From NCBI GenBank assembly GCA_002729115.1, contig PBWG01000147.1, positions 1 through 17,742 on the forward strand: DNA of 17,742 nucleotides, read 5' to 3'. Positions 1 to 7,213 of the stretch are shown here, piece after piece (the first letter of the stretch is position 1; every line of letters starts with the position of its first letter). The notes under the pieces were generated by a model, which did no database searches, was not told the DNA's origin, and saw only the letters and a list, made by a program, of their open reading frames with translations. The DNA comes from Crocinitomicaceae bacterium (GTDB taxonomy: Bacteria; Bacteroidota; Bacteroidia; Flavobacteriales_D; Sanyastnellaceae). The position numbers were made by a program, and so were the translations under genes.

Positions 1-1037
1 CGGCCAATCATCTGGTGGTAGAGGGTGAGGGATTTGGTCGCCCGGTTCAGGATGATGGTCTCCACAGTGGGTTCGTCAAACCCAGTGGTCAAAATGGACA
101 CTGAGGACAAGACCGCGTCGGGGGTCTTGTGGAACCACTCCAGGATGTCCTGGCGCTCCTTCTCGCTGTGCGTGTTGTCCAAGTGCATGCACGGGTACCC
201 CTCTTCCTCGAACATCGCCTGCACCTGCTTGGAGGTGTTGATGCCGTTGTTGAAGATGAGCGTTTTGGTGCCTTTGGCCTTTTCCTCGTAGGCGTAGAGC
301 AGCTTCTCTTGCATCAGGAAGTTGCCGTACAAGCGCTCGGAGGAGCTGACGGTGTAATCCCCGTTGATGCCCACTTTGAGCGCGCGCAAGTTCACATCGT
401 AGCTGTACGTCTTGGCCCGTGCAAGGAAGCCGTCTTCCACCAGGTTGCCGATGGATTCCCCCACGATCAACTCGGCGTAGTTGTCGTGCAAAGGCAATTT
501 GATGTTGCTTGACAACGGCGTGGCCGTGACGCCCAGCAGCACTTGCTTGCTGAAGTGCTTGAAAAGCTTGCGGAAGCTGTTGTAGTGGGCCTCGTCCACC
601 ACCACAAGCCCCAAGTCCTCGAACCCAATCCGCTCGTCGTTGAGGCGGTTGTTCAACGTTTCCACCATGGCCACAAAGCACCAGTGGTCGCCGCTGTCGT
701 CGAGTTCCTTGACCTTGCTGTTGATGATCTTGTTGGGGACCCCGATTTCAGACAGCATGGTCGAGGTTTGGCCCAGCAATTCGATGCGGTGGGTCAAAAT
801 GAGCACGCGCTTGCCCGTCTCCAGGATGTACCGCTTGGCAAGTTCAGAGAAGATCACCGTCTTGCCGCCTCCCGTGGGAAGCTGGTACAGCAGGTTGTAC
901 CCTTCCGGGAATCTTTGGATGCGCGACAAAATGGTGTCGATCGCCTGGACTTGATACCCATAGAGCTCCTTGCCTTTTTTGTCCCGCATGCGGTTCGCAA
1001 TCTTGGGGTCGATCGGAAGGGCTTCTTGTGAGGTCAT
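1..1037 (-). CDS. DEAD/DEAH-box superfamily 2 helicase, partial (3' end off the left edge)
   Basis: ATP-dependent nucleic-acid helicase or translocase of superfamily 2, related to the UvrB/Res-type 'DEAD/DEAH box helicase' proteins of Bacteroidota. About 345 residues are visible and no stop is reached. The start is ATG at 1037 (MTSQEALPIDP). A Q-like region (YGYQVQAID) precedes Walker A PTGGGKT (Lys59). DEAH is at residues 148-151, motif III is VTATP, motif V is TTGFDEP, and the frame runs off the window at LYHQMIGR, the start of motif VI. Both RecA-like lobes are therefore mostly present, but any C-terminal domain is missing. An exact TATTTTTG box at 1055-1062 (-) lies 17 nt upstream. The gene is divergent from ung. 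The DNA-repair neighbour is suggestive, but no specific pathway can be assigned. The family call is firm; the substrate is unknown. Confidence 0.9.
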   Translation of the reverse strand, partial: MTSQEALPIDPKIANRMRDKKGKELYGYQVQAIDTILSRIQRFPEGYNLLYQLPTGGGKTVIFSELAKRYILETGKRVLILTHRIELLGQTSTMLSEIGVPNKIINSKVKELDDSGDHWCFVAMVETLNNRLNDERIGFEDLGLVVVDEAHYNSFRKLFKHFSKQVLLGVTATPLSSNIKLPLHDNYAELIVGESIGNLVEDGFLARAKTYSYDVNLRALKVGINGDYTVSSSERLYGNFLMQEKLLYAYEEKAKGTKTLIFNNGINTSKQVQAMFEEEGYPCMHLDNTHSEKERQDILEWFHKTPDAVLSSVSILTTGFDEPTVETIILNRATKSLTLYHQMIG

Positions 1038-1054
1038 TTTCAAGTGGGAAAGCG

Positions 1055-1062
1055 CAAAAATA
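1055..1062 (-). promoter_or_regulatory. Bacteroidota-type -7 promoter element of the helicase gene
   Basis: The minus strand reads TATTTTTG, an exact match to the TAnnTTTG -7 consensus of Bacteroidota sigma factor. A TTTC (1082-1085, minus) sits 19 nt upstream, three of four matches to the TTTG -33 box. The box ends 17 nt before the helicase ATG, giving a predicted 5' UTR of about ten bases. Confidence 0.6.
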
Positions 1063-1124
1063 CCCCCTAGATTGTCCCATTGAAAGTGCCTGTTCTAGAA
1101 AGTCCAGGAACTTTTTCCACACCC

Positions 1125-1853
1125 ATGCCTGATTCGTCAAAATCCAGCGTCCATTCATGGCCGGCCATGCCCGAAGCATGGCAAGACCATTGGCCGACAT
1201 GGTGCGTTTTCCCGGAGCGTTCGAAGGGCCATGAGCGGGCGTTGATCGACGCCGTGCAAGAGGCATCCAGAAATCACCGGCTTTGTCCCGAACTCCCCGA
1301 CCTCTGGCGCGCCTTGCAGCTGACGCCTCCCCACAAGGTTCGGGTGGTGGTCCTCGGCCAAGACCCTTACCACGGGCCGCGTCAAGCCCACGGTTTGGCG
1401 TTCAGCGTGCGAGATCCCCTATTGCCATGGCCGCCCTCGCTCAGAAACATGTTCAAGGAACGCAGCGAAGACCTGGGGCTGCCAGCGGACCGCCCTGCAG
1501 ACCTCTCGGATTGGGCAGGGCAAGGGGTGTTGCTCCTGAATTCCGCGTTGACCACCGAGGCAGGGGCGGCTGGGAAACACCAAAACCTGGGGTGGGAGAA
1601 CGCGGTGGTCCATGCGCTGTCCTCGTTGTGCGCCGTTCAGCCGCGCCTGGTGTGGGTGCTGTGGGGCAAGTCGGCCGAGCGGGTGCACCGAGACGTGTTG
1701 GACCGCCTCCAGGGCAACAGGGCAGAGGACTTGTGTTTGCGGTCCCCCCATCCGAGTCCGTTGTCGGCGTTCCGCGGCTTTTTTGGAAGCCGCCCATACA
1801 GCCAGGCAAACGCCGCGCTCCAGTCTTGGGGAGGTGACCCCGTTCAGTGGTGA
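1125..1853 (+). CDS. ung: Uracil-DNA glycosylase (family 1)
   Basis: Removes uracil from DNA and so starts base-excision repair of deaminated cytosine; cytosolic. All family-1 motifs are present: the water-activating loop GQDPYHG with catalytic Asp80, the stacking Phe in LAFSV, the uracil-binding stretch GVLLLNSALT followed by EAGAAGKHQNLGW, and the DNA-intercalating loop HPSPLS with His209. ATG at 1125 gives 242 residues, close to the family norm. A TTG at 1080 and an ATG at 1167 are in frame; the latter also leaves a full catalytic domain, because UNG proteins usually start shortly before the W/F-rich segment seen at MPEAWQDHW. The gene is divergent from the helicase, and its last 10 bases overlap the end of the convergent WD40 gene. 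No clear ribosome binding site was seen. Identification is very secure; only the start is uncertain. Confidence 0.97.
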   Translation: MPDSSKSSVHSWPAMPEAWQDHWPTWCVFPERSKGHERALIDAVQEASRNHRLCPELPDLWRALQLTPPHKVRVVVLGQDPYHGPRQAHGLAFSVRDPLLPWPPSLRNMFKERSEDLGLPADRPADLSDWAGQGVLLLNSALTTEAGAAGKHQNLGWENAVVHALSSLCAVQPRLVWVLWGKSAERVHRDVLDRLQGNRAEDLCLRSPHPSPLSAFRGFFGSRPYSQANAALQSWGGDPVQW

Positions 1854-2722
1854 GTGTCGCCAAGGCTGGCGTGCCAAACCTTCACAGACCTGTCGTCGCC
1901 TCCAGTGGCCACATGCGTTCCATCGACGCCTCCCAACGCCAAGGCGTTGACCGACCGGGTGTGCGGCATGTGCAGTTTGTGCACGGCGTCGAAAGTGTTC
2001 AAGTCCCAGGCTTTCACGTCGTGGTCCCGACTTGCAGTCCACAGGAGCCGCCCGTGCATCCGTGCGCGGTACACCGCCGATTTGTGCACAGGCATGCGCA
2101 GCACCTCTTGCCTGCCGTCGTGGGCGACCAGCTCGCCGTCCTGTCCAGTGCTCAACGTGACGGATTTGGTCGGATGAACGCCTGCCCAATAGGCGCTGCG
2201 GGCGTGGGCTTGGACGGCGGAAATGACCTTGCCGTCTTCGGCCATGACCACGACTTGACCTGATCCTGTCGCAAGCATGAGGCCCTCCGGGTGGGGAGCG
2301 ATGTGTCTGATTTTTCCGAACGGCGTGGGCCCAGCGTGTTGCATGTCCAACCTTCCTCCTTCTGCGGCCCACAGGCACACAAGCCCATGGGCGTCGCCTG
2401 AGGCGCGAAGGCCGCTGTGCGTGGTTCCGAAGGCCAGCACCGGCGCTTGGTGCACGTCGAACTGCCTGACCTCCGACCCCTCCGCCGTGAACAAGCTGCC
2501 GTCTGAGCTTCCGCCCACCGTCGCGTCGCCCCACTTGGAGACGGCGTAGAAGGGAGAAGCATGTTGAAACACCGCCGAGCCATGCTCCTCACCTGGGGTC
2601 CATGCGGCCACCACGCCGTCGCCTCCAGCAGAGAGCCAAACGCGTCGCTCACCGTCCCAAATGAGGTCGTACACCGCCCCTTGGTGTCCACGCCAAACTC
2701 GAATTGCCTCCGTTCGCCCCAT
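1844..2722 (-). CDS. WD40-repeat beta-propeller protein
   Basis: 292 residues that are almost entirely WD40 repeats. Seven blades can be counted, each starting near a His (GHQGAVYDL, QHASPFYAV, HQAPVLAFG, KIRHIAPHP, AHARSAYWA, HKSAVYRAR, HTRSVNALA). Most close with a W/F-rich strand (for example VKAWDL and VKVWHA) and contain SGD/TGGDD-type turns. This fits a single complete seven-bladed propeller with no extra domain. There is no signal peptide or membrane segment, so it is probably a cytosolic scaffold or binding protein. The partner is unknown, and standalone propellers like this carry little functional information. The 3' end overlaps ung by 10 bases; the 5' end faces the hisS region. A weak box (CAATTTCG) ends 4 nt before the ATG. 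Confidence 0.88.
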   Translation of the reverse strand: MGRTEAIRVWRGHQGAVYDLIWDGERRVWLSAGGDGVVAAWTPGEEHGSAVFQHASPFYAVSKWGDATVGGSSDGSLFTAEGSEVRQFDVHQAPVLAFGTTHSGLRASGDAHGLVCLWAAEGGRLDMQHAGPTPFGKIRHIAPHPEGLMLATGSGQVVVMAEDGKVISAVQAHARSAYWAGVHPTKSVTLSTGQDGELVAHDGRQEVLRMPVHKSAVYRARMHGRLLWTASRDHDVKAWDLNTFDAVHKLHMPHTRSVNALALGGVDGTHVATGGDDRSVKVWHASLGDTHH

Positions 2723-2751
2723 GCCGCGAAATTGGTTTGTATGTTGCGACC

Positions 2752-2829
2752 ATGCAAGTCATTTGGATTCTCACCGCGGTCTTGATTGTCACCTTGTTCA
2801 TTCAGTACCGCCGCCGGCTGAAGCGCTGA
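2752..2829 (+). CDS. Putative 25-residue single-pass membrane microprotein
   Basis: A short ATG-initiated frame encodes MQVIWILTAVLIV, then TLFIQYRRRLKR, ending in TGA. It has one uninterrupted hydrophobic stretch of about 15 residues (Val3 to Ile17) followed by a strongly basic tail (YRRRLKR). That is the layout of a tiny inner-membrane protein with its C-terminus in the cytoplasm by the positive-inside rule. It lies in the divergent gap between the WD40 gene and hisS, 25 nt before the hisS ATG. No convincing promoter or ribosome binding site was found. It could be a chance frame, but the amphipathic logic and intact start and stop make it worth listing. No homologue is recognised from memory. 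Confidence 0.4.
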   Translation: MQVIWILTAVLIVTLFIQYRRRLKR

Positions 2830-2840
2830 GCTGCCTCCGT

Positions 2841-2848
2841 TATTTTTG
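2841..2848 (+). promoter_or_regulatory. -7 promoter element of hisS (leaderless arrangement)
   Basis: TATTTTTG matches TAnnTTTG exactly and ends 6 nt before the hisS ATG at 2855. A CTG at 2818-2820 is 20 nt upstream, a two-of-three match to the TTG -33 box. The geometry predicts a transcript beginning at or within a few bases of the start codon. Confidence 0.55.
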
Positions 2849-2854
2849 TCCTCG

Positions 2855-4234
2855 ATGAGCAAGCCTTCCATCCCCAAGGGGACCCGCGATTTTGGACCGA
2901 CCGCCATGGCGCGCCGGCAGTGGATGTTTGACACTTTGCGAGGGGTGTTTGAGAAGCACGGATTCGTGCCCATCCAAACCCCGTCCTTCGAAAATTTGTC
3001 GACGCTCACGGGGAAGTACGGAGAGGAAGGAGACCAGCTCATTTTCAAGATCCTCAACAACGGGGATTACTTGGCGAAAGCAGACGAGGGGCTCCTGTCC
3101 TCCAAGAACAGCAAGGCCCTGACGGCGTCCATCTCCAAGAAGGCCCTTCGTTACGACCTCACGGTGCCCTTCGCCCGGTTCGTGGTCATGCAGCGCAACG
3201 AGTTGACGTTCCCGTTCAAGCGATACCAAATCCAAAACGTGTGGCGCGGAGACCGGCCCGGCAAAGGGCGCTACCAGGAATTCACCCAGTGCGATTGCGA
3301 CATCATCGGCACGGAGAACACGCTGGCCGAGCTTGAGCTGGTGCAAATCTTCCACGAGGCCCTGTCGGCGCTCGGCATGCCGGGCTTCCGAATCGCCATC
3401 AACGACCGACGCATCCTGCAGGCCTTGTCAGAATCCAGCGGCGTGCCCTTATCCTCGTTCACAGATTGGACGGTTGCCGTGGACAAGCTCGACAAGGTGG
3501 GGCTGGAAGGGGTGGCCAAGGAATTCGAGTCTCGCGGCATTCCAGATTCTGCCTTGGCCATGATTGAGAAACTTCTGGGCATTCGCCAGGCTTCTGACGC
3601 CCAAGCGGCGTTGGACCAGATGGCAGAGCTGCTCGGCGAAGGGTCGAGTGCGGCTGAAGCCTTGGGTGAATTGGAAGATTTGGTGCGTCGGGCCACCCTG
3701 TCCGGCGTCCCAGAGGCGCACCTGCATGTGGACCCGCTGCTTGCGCGCGGGTTGGACTATTACACCGGGGCCATTTTCGAGGTGGTGGTGGAAGACGCTC
3801 CCGTGGGCAGCATTTGTGGGGGCGGCAGGTACGCCGACTTGACCGGCATTTTCGGTTGGAAGGGCGTCAGTGGTGTTGGGGTGAGCTTCGGGGCAGACCG
3901 GATTGAAGATGTGCTCAACCACGTGGAAGGTTGGCCCGCCTTGTCCAGTGTCGGCCTCGATGTGATGGTCGCCCAGATGGAATCGGGAGACGTGGAGGCT
4001 GAACTGGCCGCCGCCCAAGCGTGTCGCCAGGCCGGATTGTCGAGCGAGCTGTACCCAGATGCCGCCAAGTTCAAGAAGCAATTCAAATACGCCAACGACC
4101 GCGGTGTGCGTTGGGTGATGGTCCTCGGAGAGGACGAGCGCGCCTCGGGTGTGGTCTCCTTGAAGGACATGGTGGAAGGCCAGCAGGATCAGCTTCCCTT
4201 GGCGGAAGCCATTGCCAAGATTCAGGCTTCTTGA
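2855..4234 (+). CDS. hisS: Histidyl-tRNA synthetase
   Basis: Charges tRNA-His with histidine; cytosolic class II aminoacyl-tRNA synthetase. 459 residues. The N-terminal PKGTRDFGP is the usual HisRS opening. Motif 2 reads VWRGDRPGKGRYQEF followed by QCDCDIIG, the Bacteroidota-style variant. The HisRS signature LARGLDYYTG is present, then GSICGGGRYADL, and motif 3 reads GVGVSFGADRIEDV. The C-terminal 90 or so residues (starting near LDVMVAQMESGD) form the anticodon-binding domain with the typical KKQFKYANDRGVRWVMVLGE segment. ATG at 2855 is chosen over an in-frame TTG at 2846 because the TTG lies inside the -7 promoter box. The end overlaps the convergent coiled-coil gene by 13 bases. Identification is secure. 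Confidence 0.98.
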   Translation: MSKPSIPKGTRDFGPTAMARRQWMFDTLRGVFEKHGFVPIQTPSFENLSTLTGKYGEEGDQLIFKILNNGDYLAKADEGLLSSKNSKALTASISKKALRYDLTVPFARFVVMQRNELTFPFKRYQIQNVWRGDRPGKGRYQEFTQCDCDIIGTENTLAELELVQIFHEALSALGMPGFRIAINDRRILQALSESSGVPLSSFTDWTVAVDKLDKVGLEGVAKEFESRGIPDSALAMIEKLLGIRQASDAQAALDQMAELLGEGSSAAEALGELEDLVRRATLSGVPEAHLHVDPLLARGLDYYTGAIFEVVVEDAPVGSICGGGRYADLTGIFGWKGVSGVGVSFGADRIEDVLNHVEGWPALSSVGLDVMVAQMESGDVEAELAAAQACRQAGLSSELYPDAAKFKKQFKYANDRGVRWVMVLGEDERASGVVSLKDMVEGQQDQLPLAEAIAKIQAS

Positions 4235-4764
4235 GCGGACTCTTTTTGATGAAACAAATGGTCCAGATTGGTTATCGCATCAGCATCAATGTCAGCTTGT
4301 TGAGTTGAATTGATGTCTGCGTAATTTGACAGGGCTTCTTCGATGCGATTCAGCCTGGGAATCCAGTCTTCCGACGGTTGTTCAGGATGCCTTTCCAAGT
4401 CCAAGACGTCGCGCAACGCCTTGCTGGTGTCGGCCAACTGACGCTCCAACAACCGAGCTTCTTCAGGGGTGCATTCTTGGTGACGAACCATGTTGCGTTC
4501 CAGCGCGTCAAGCAAGAGTTGAACGCCTTCCTTGATGCGGTTCAATTGTGCCAAGGATTGTTGCTGTTCTTGCAGTTTTTCGCGTTGAAGCGCGGTTTCG
4601 TTGAGCCGCATGGTGGCGTCTCGGACGTGAAGAAATCTCTGTTCCAACCTCGCCAGTTGACTTGGTCGAGGGACGGCGGTGTCTTCAAACGAACGGGTCT
4701 TGTGGACGGTCCGCCAACCCCACAAGCCCCCCAACACCAAGGCTGCCAAAGGTGTGGCCCACAT
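4222..4764 (-). CDS. Membrane-anchored coiled-coil protein of unknown function
   Basis: 180 residues starting at ATG 4764 (MWATPLAALVLGG). The first 18 or so residues form one transmembrane helix ending in WRTVHKTR. The rest is polar and rich in Glu, Gln, Leu and Arg, with long heptad-like stretches (around residues 35-85, LEQRFLHVRDATMRLNETAL onward, and 95-125) that suggest a cytoplasmic coiled coil. No catalytic motif is seen. A frame open further upstream to 4917 would add 51 residues overlapping the end of the MeaB gene; I prefer 4764 because it places the membrane helix at the N-terminus and leaves a 7-nt gap after the MeaB stop, implying one operon. Function is not recognised. Its 3' end overlaps hisS, which points the other way. 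Confidence 0.75.
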   Translation of the reverse strand: MWATPLAALVLGGLWGWRTVHKTRSFEDTAVPRPSQLARLEQRFLHVRDATMRLNETALQREKLQEQQQSLAQLNRIKEGVQLLLDALERNMVRHQECTPEEARLLERQLADTSKALRDVLDLERHPEQPSEDWIPRLNRIEEALSNYADINSTQQADIDADAITNLDHLFHQKESAQEA

Positions 4765-4771
4765 CACGAAT

Positions 4772-5842
4772 TCACGAAGGTTGGTCTTGGCCGGAGGAGG
4801 AGCGAAGCACGTTGGAGACCCACTGCCGTGCTGCAGAAAATGGCCCTTCGGTTCCCTCGGCCACACGTTCTTCTTGCCGAGCCCAGAGGCCATGGTGGCT
4901 TTGCATGTGTTGCTCAACCAAGAGTTGTCTCGCGTGCCGGTGCATGGCTGTGAGCCGCTGTGTGGCGCGCTGCCGCGTCCACCATCCGTTGGCGGTCCAC
5001 GTGTTCTGGAGTTCGTGGAGTTTGTCCCACAGGGTGTCGATGCCTTCTCCCGTCAGGCTGGACGCCAAAACCACATGGGCAGGGGTCCCTGAAGGTGGCA
5101 TCGGCAAGAGGTGCAAGGCTTGGGAGTACGCCGCGGCCGTGAGCTGGCTGGATTTCACGCGGTCGCCGTCGCACTTGTGCACCAGGAGGATGTCGCACAT
5201 TTCAACCACACCTCGCTTGATGCCCTGGACGTCGTCGCCGGCCCCGCCAATGAGGGTGAGCACGAAGATGTCGACCATGTCTCGCACGGTGACTTCGCTT
5301 TGTCCGACCCCAACAGTTTCCACCAAAATCAAATCGAACCCAGCCGCTTCGCAGAGTTGGATGGCTTCGGAGGTGGCACGGGTGACCCCACCCAACGTGC
5401 CTGAAGCGGAGGAGGGTCTGACGAACGCATCTGGATGCATGGAGAGGCTCTGCATGCGGGTTTTGTCCCCGAGAAGTGAACCTTTCGTGCGTGTGGACGA
5501 CGGATCGACCGCCAGCACCGCCACGCGGTGACCCCGGTCGATGGCGTCCATGCCGAGCCGCTCAATCAAGGTGCTTTTGCCCGCACCAGGAATGCCTGTG
5601 ATGCCGAGCCGCTGGGTGGCCCTCTCTGCACGGTGGGTCCGACGAAGGAGTTCTTCGTTGCGGGCCTGGTGTTCAGGCAGCGTGCTCTCCACCCATGTGA
5701 TGGCCTGTGCGAGGGCATCGCGTTTGCCCGCCAACACCGCCTCGGCGAGGGATTCAGCCGTCCACGAGGGAACCCCATGGATGGAGGACTTCGCCAGGTT
5801 CCGGGCGCGCGCCCGTGCGTCAGAGGAGGCCTTGTCGGTCAC
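4772..5842 (-). CDS. meaB: MeaB/ArgK-type G3E P-loop GTPase (methylmalonyl-CoA mutase chaperone family)
   Basis: A GTPase of the family that loads or protects the cobalamin cofactor of methylmalonyl-CoA mutase and relatives; cytosolic. 356 residues from GTG 5842. The N-terminal helix region (AEAVLAGKRDALAQAIT, then ESTLPEHQ) is typical. Walker A is GIPGAGKST (Lys89). The VDPSS stretch and the switch motif VETVGVGQSE follow, then the G3E core ending in MVDIFVLTLIGGAGDD. The base-recognition motif expected as NKxD reads HKCD (His222), an unusual substitution. No ATG lies upstream in a sensible place: the frame stays open to 6433 but would run antisense through the neighbouring gene, so GTG is chosen. 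The weak box TATCTTCC ends 4 nt upstream. The mutase itself is not in the window. The family call is secure; the exact target enzyme is inferred. Confidence 0.9.
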   Translation of the reverse strand: MTDKASSDARARARNLAKSSIHGVPSWTAESLAEAVLAGKRDALAQAITWVESTLPEHQARNEELLRRTHRAERATQRLGITGIPGAGKSTLIERLGMDAIDRGHRVAVLAVDPSSTRTKGSLLGDKTRMQSLSMHPDAFVRPSSASGTLGGVTRATSEAIQLCEAAGFDLILVETVGVGQSEVTVRDMVDIFVLTLIGGAGDDVQGIKRGVVEMCDILLVHKCDGDRVKSSQLTAAAYSQALHLLPMPPSGTPAHVVLASSLTGEGIDTLWDKLHELQNTWTANGWWTRQRATQRLTAMHRHARQLLVEQHMQSHHGLWARQEERVAEGTEGPFSAARQWVSNVLRSSSGQDQPS

Positions 5843-5902
5843 GTTCGGAAGATACGTGAAAGGAGGGGGGAGGAAAGCCCTGCAGGCGCGTACTTTGTGG
5901 AC

Positions 5903-6649
5903 ATGCGTCTTGAATTCATGGCCGTGATGGTGGGGTGGCTTGTGTGGGCCAGTTCCGGATGGGCACAAACGTCCACAGACACCACCTGGGTCGTGTCCGG
6001 CTCGGTGTCTGGCGAAGGCGGCCGTTGGATTCCGTCCTCCATGGTGGTCAACCGTCGGAGCAGTGCGGGGGAGTTCATTGGCCAGGACATGGAGTTTTTG
6101 GTGCGCGTGCAACCTGGAGACACATTGGTCTTTGGTGCAGTGGGGTACCACAGCCTGGAAAAAGTGGTCCATTCGCCTTCCAGACTTGATGTGAAGCTGA
6201 GGATGCTTCAGGTGGAAGTTGGCACGGCGGAGGTGATTGCCCCGCGGACGCTCCAGGAGATTGTGCGAGACATCCAGGCCCTGGGGTACAACGAAGAGGA
6301 CTTTCGGCTGTCCGGTGTGAACGCGATGCAGAGCCCGATCACCTTCTTGTACGAGGCCTTCTCCCGCCAAGCCAACAGCAAGCGCCAGGTGGAACAATTG
6401 GAAAACGACGACCGCCGGCGAGCATTGCTCCAAGAGCTTTTCACCAAATACGTGGACTACGACATCGTGGACCTTGAGCCCTGGGAATTCGAATCGTTCG
6501 CCCGGTTCTGCGATCCGGGGGACGAGCAGTTGAAGCGTTGGTCACAGTACGAGTTCATCCAGTACGTGAAGCAGCGTTATCAGGTCTTCCGGATGATGCC
6601 GAGAACCATGCCTGCGGAGGACATGGATTACCATTTGGACGAAGACTGA
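5903..6649 (+). CDS. Secreted carboxypeptidase-regulatory-like beta-sandwich protein
   Basis: 248 residues with an N-terminal signal peptide (MRLEFMAVMVGWLVWASSGWA, cleavage likely before QTS). Residues about 30-100 resemble the CarboxypepD_reg-like domain common in Bacteroidota: a VSGSVSGEGG opening, a surface loop, then VRVQPGDTLVFGAVGYHS, the characteristic 'GDTL..S..GY' strand pair. The remainder (ALGYNEEDFRLSG, SPITFLYEAFSRQA, then a charged helical region ending in DYHLDED) looks like the periplasmic proteins of this kind that follow such a domain. The product is probably periplasmic or associated with the outer membrane; no enzyme activity is visible. ATG 5903 is preceded by TACTTTG, a near -7 box, 5 nt away; ATG 5918 is an alternative. 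Divergent from meaB with a 60-nt gap. Specific role unknown. Confidence 0.82.
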   Translation: MRLEFMAVMVGWLVWASSGWAQTSTDTTWVVSGSVSGEGGRWIPSSMVVNRRSSAGEFIGQDMEFLVRVQPGDTLVFGAVGYHSLEKVVHSPSRLDVKLRMLQVEVGTAEVIAPRTLQEIVRDIQALGYNEEDFRLSGVNAMQSPITFLYEAFSRQANSKRQVEQLENDDRRRALLQELFTKYVDYDIVDLEPWEFESFARFCDPGDEQLKRWSQYEFIQYVKQRYQVFRMMPRTMPAEDMDYHLDED

Positions 6650-6679
6650 CGGAACCACCTCGCCGGTTGGACGTCAGTC
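6644..6679. repeat. Inverted repeat spanning two convergent stop codons
   Basis: GACTGACG at 6644-6651 is matched perfectly by CGTCAGTC at 6672-6679, with an inner AACC (6653-6656)/GGTT (6665-6668) pair. The TGA stop of the plus gene (6647-6649) and of the minus gene (6674-6676) each fall inside an arm. It could act as a transcript-end hairpin for both genes, though neither side has a clear T-run. Confidence 0.5.
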
Positions 6680-6979
6680 CACGAGGTAGCTCAGGTGGAG
6701 GTAGAGGATGAACCACTTGAACAGCATGCCCGTCAGGCACAAACCCACTGCGGCCACCCGAGGCACCTGCCACCGTGAGGCGATGTGGTCAAACCGGAGC
6801 ACCAAGTCCACAAACAGGACCATCACGGCAATGAGTTCAAAAATGTTCAAGAGCGACTGCACCTCCGCGAGCGCCTCCGCCAGGGCACGCGCCTGGCCTT
6901 GCAAATGCGCCGTGAAAAACACCACGTTGTAGCCCAACAACAGGCCGAGAACACCTTGGAGGATGCGGTTGTTTTCCAT
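6674..6979 (-). CDS. Small integral membrane protein, three predicted helices
   Basis: 101 residues, starting MENNRILQG at ATG 6979. Three hydrophobic spans are visible: about residues 7-25 (VLGLLLGYNVVFF), 44-63 (LLNIFELIAVMVLFVDLVL) and 74-96 (VAAVGLCLTGMLFKWFILYL). Loops are short; there is an Ala/Glu-rich amphipathic segment between the first two spans and a basic stretch (RFDHIASRWQVPR) before the third. No family is recognised. An exact TACTTTTG promoter box ends only 4 nt before the ATG, which supports the start and expression. It is divergent from the small lipoprotein gene and convergent with the beta-sandwich gene; the stops of the latter pair sit in a shared inverted repeat. Function unknown. 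Confidence 0.75.
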   Translation of the reverse strand: MENNRILQGVLGLLLGYNVVFFTAHLQGQARALAEALAEVQSLLNIFELIAVMVLFVDLVLRFDHIASRWQVPRVAAVGLCLTGMLFKWFILYLHLSYLVD

Positions 6980-6983
6980 GCAT

Positions 6984-6991
6984 CAAAAGTA
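6984..6991 (-). promoter_or_regulatory. -7 promoter element of the small membrane protein gene (leaderless arrangement)
   Basis: The minus strand reads TACTTTTG, an exact TAnnTTTG match, followed by ATGC and then the ATG at 6979. With only 4 nt between the box and the start codon the mRNA should be leaderless. No good -33 element was found at the expected distance. Confidence 0.5.
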
Positions 6992-7060
6992 CACGGCCCG
7001 TTGTTTGAAAGCTGCACCAAAAGGCTTGACTTTCCGCAACCACACCACCAACTTGCAAGT

Positions 7061-7201
7061 ATGAAATTTCGATTCGCATCGGCTTTTGGTTGGCTCATTG
7101 GAGCAGCGCTTCTGGCGGCCACCCTGGCTTCTTGTGCTCCCCAAGCAGAGACGTGCAGCGCGTACCAACAGGTGCAGCCTGCCACCCACCAAGCGCACTG
7201 A
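7061..7201 (+). CDS. Very small lipoprotein (46 residues)
   Basis: ATG 7061 opens a frame encoding a signal peptide with a basic start (MKFRFASAF), a hydrophobic core (GWLIGAALLAAT) and the lipobox LASC with the lipidated Cys at residue 25. The mature peptide would be only 22 residues, with a second Cys (Cys32, TCSAYQQ) and a polar, His/Gln-rich end. The lipobox makes the reading frame credible despite its length. Upstream, TTTG (7004-7007), then 19 nt, then TGACTTTC resembles a weak Bacteroidota promoter. Tiny lipoproteins of this layout are common in the phylum; their function is mostly unknown. The stop is 8 nt from the stop of the convergent MBOAT gene, inside a short inverted repeat. Confidence 0.7.
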   Translation: MKFRFASAFGWLIGAALLAATLASCAPQAETCSAYQQVQPATHQAH

Positions 7202-7213
7202 GTTCGGCCTCAG
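7198..7213. repeat. Short inverted repeat joining convergent stops
   Basis: CTGAG (7198-7202), six-base loop TTCGGC, CTCAG (7209-7213). The arms contain the TGA of the lipoprotein gene and the TGA of the MBOAT gene. It is too short to be a strong terminator by itself. Confidence 0.3.

Noticed and set aside
5843-6433. N-terminal extension of the meaB frame
   Set aside because: It runs antisense through the beta-sandwich gene and resembles no MeaB N-terminus; family alignment expects a start near 5842.
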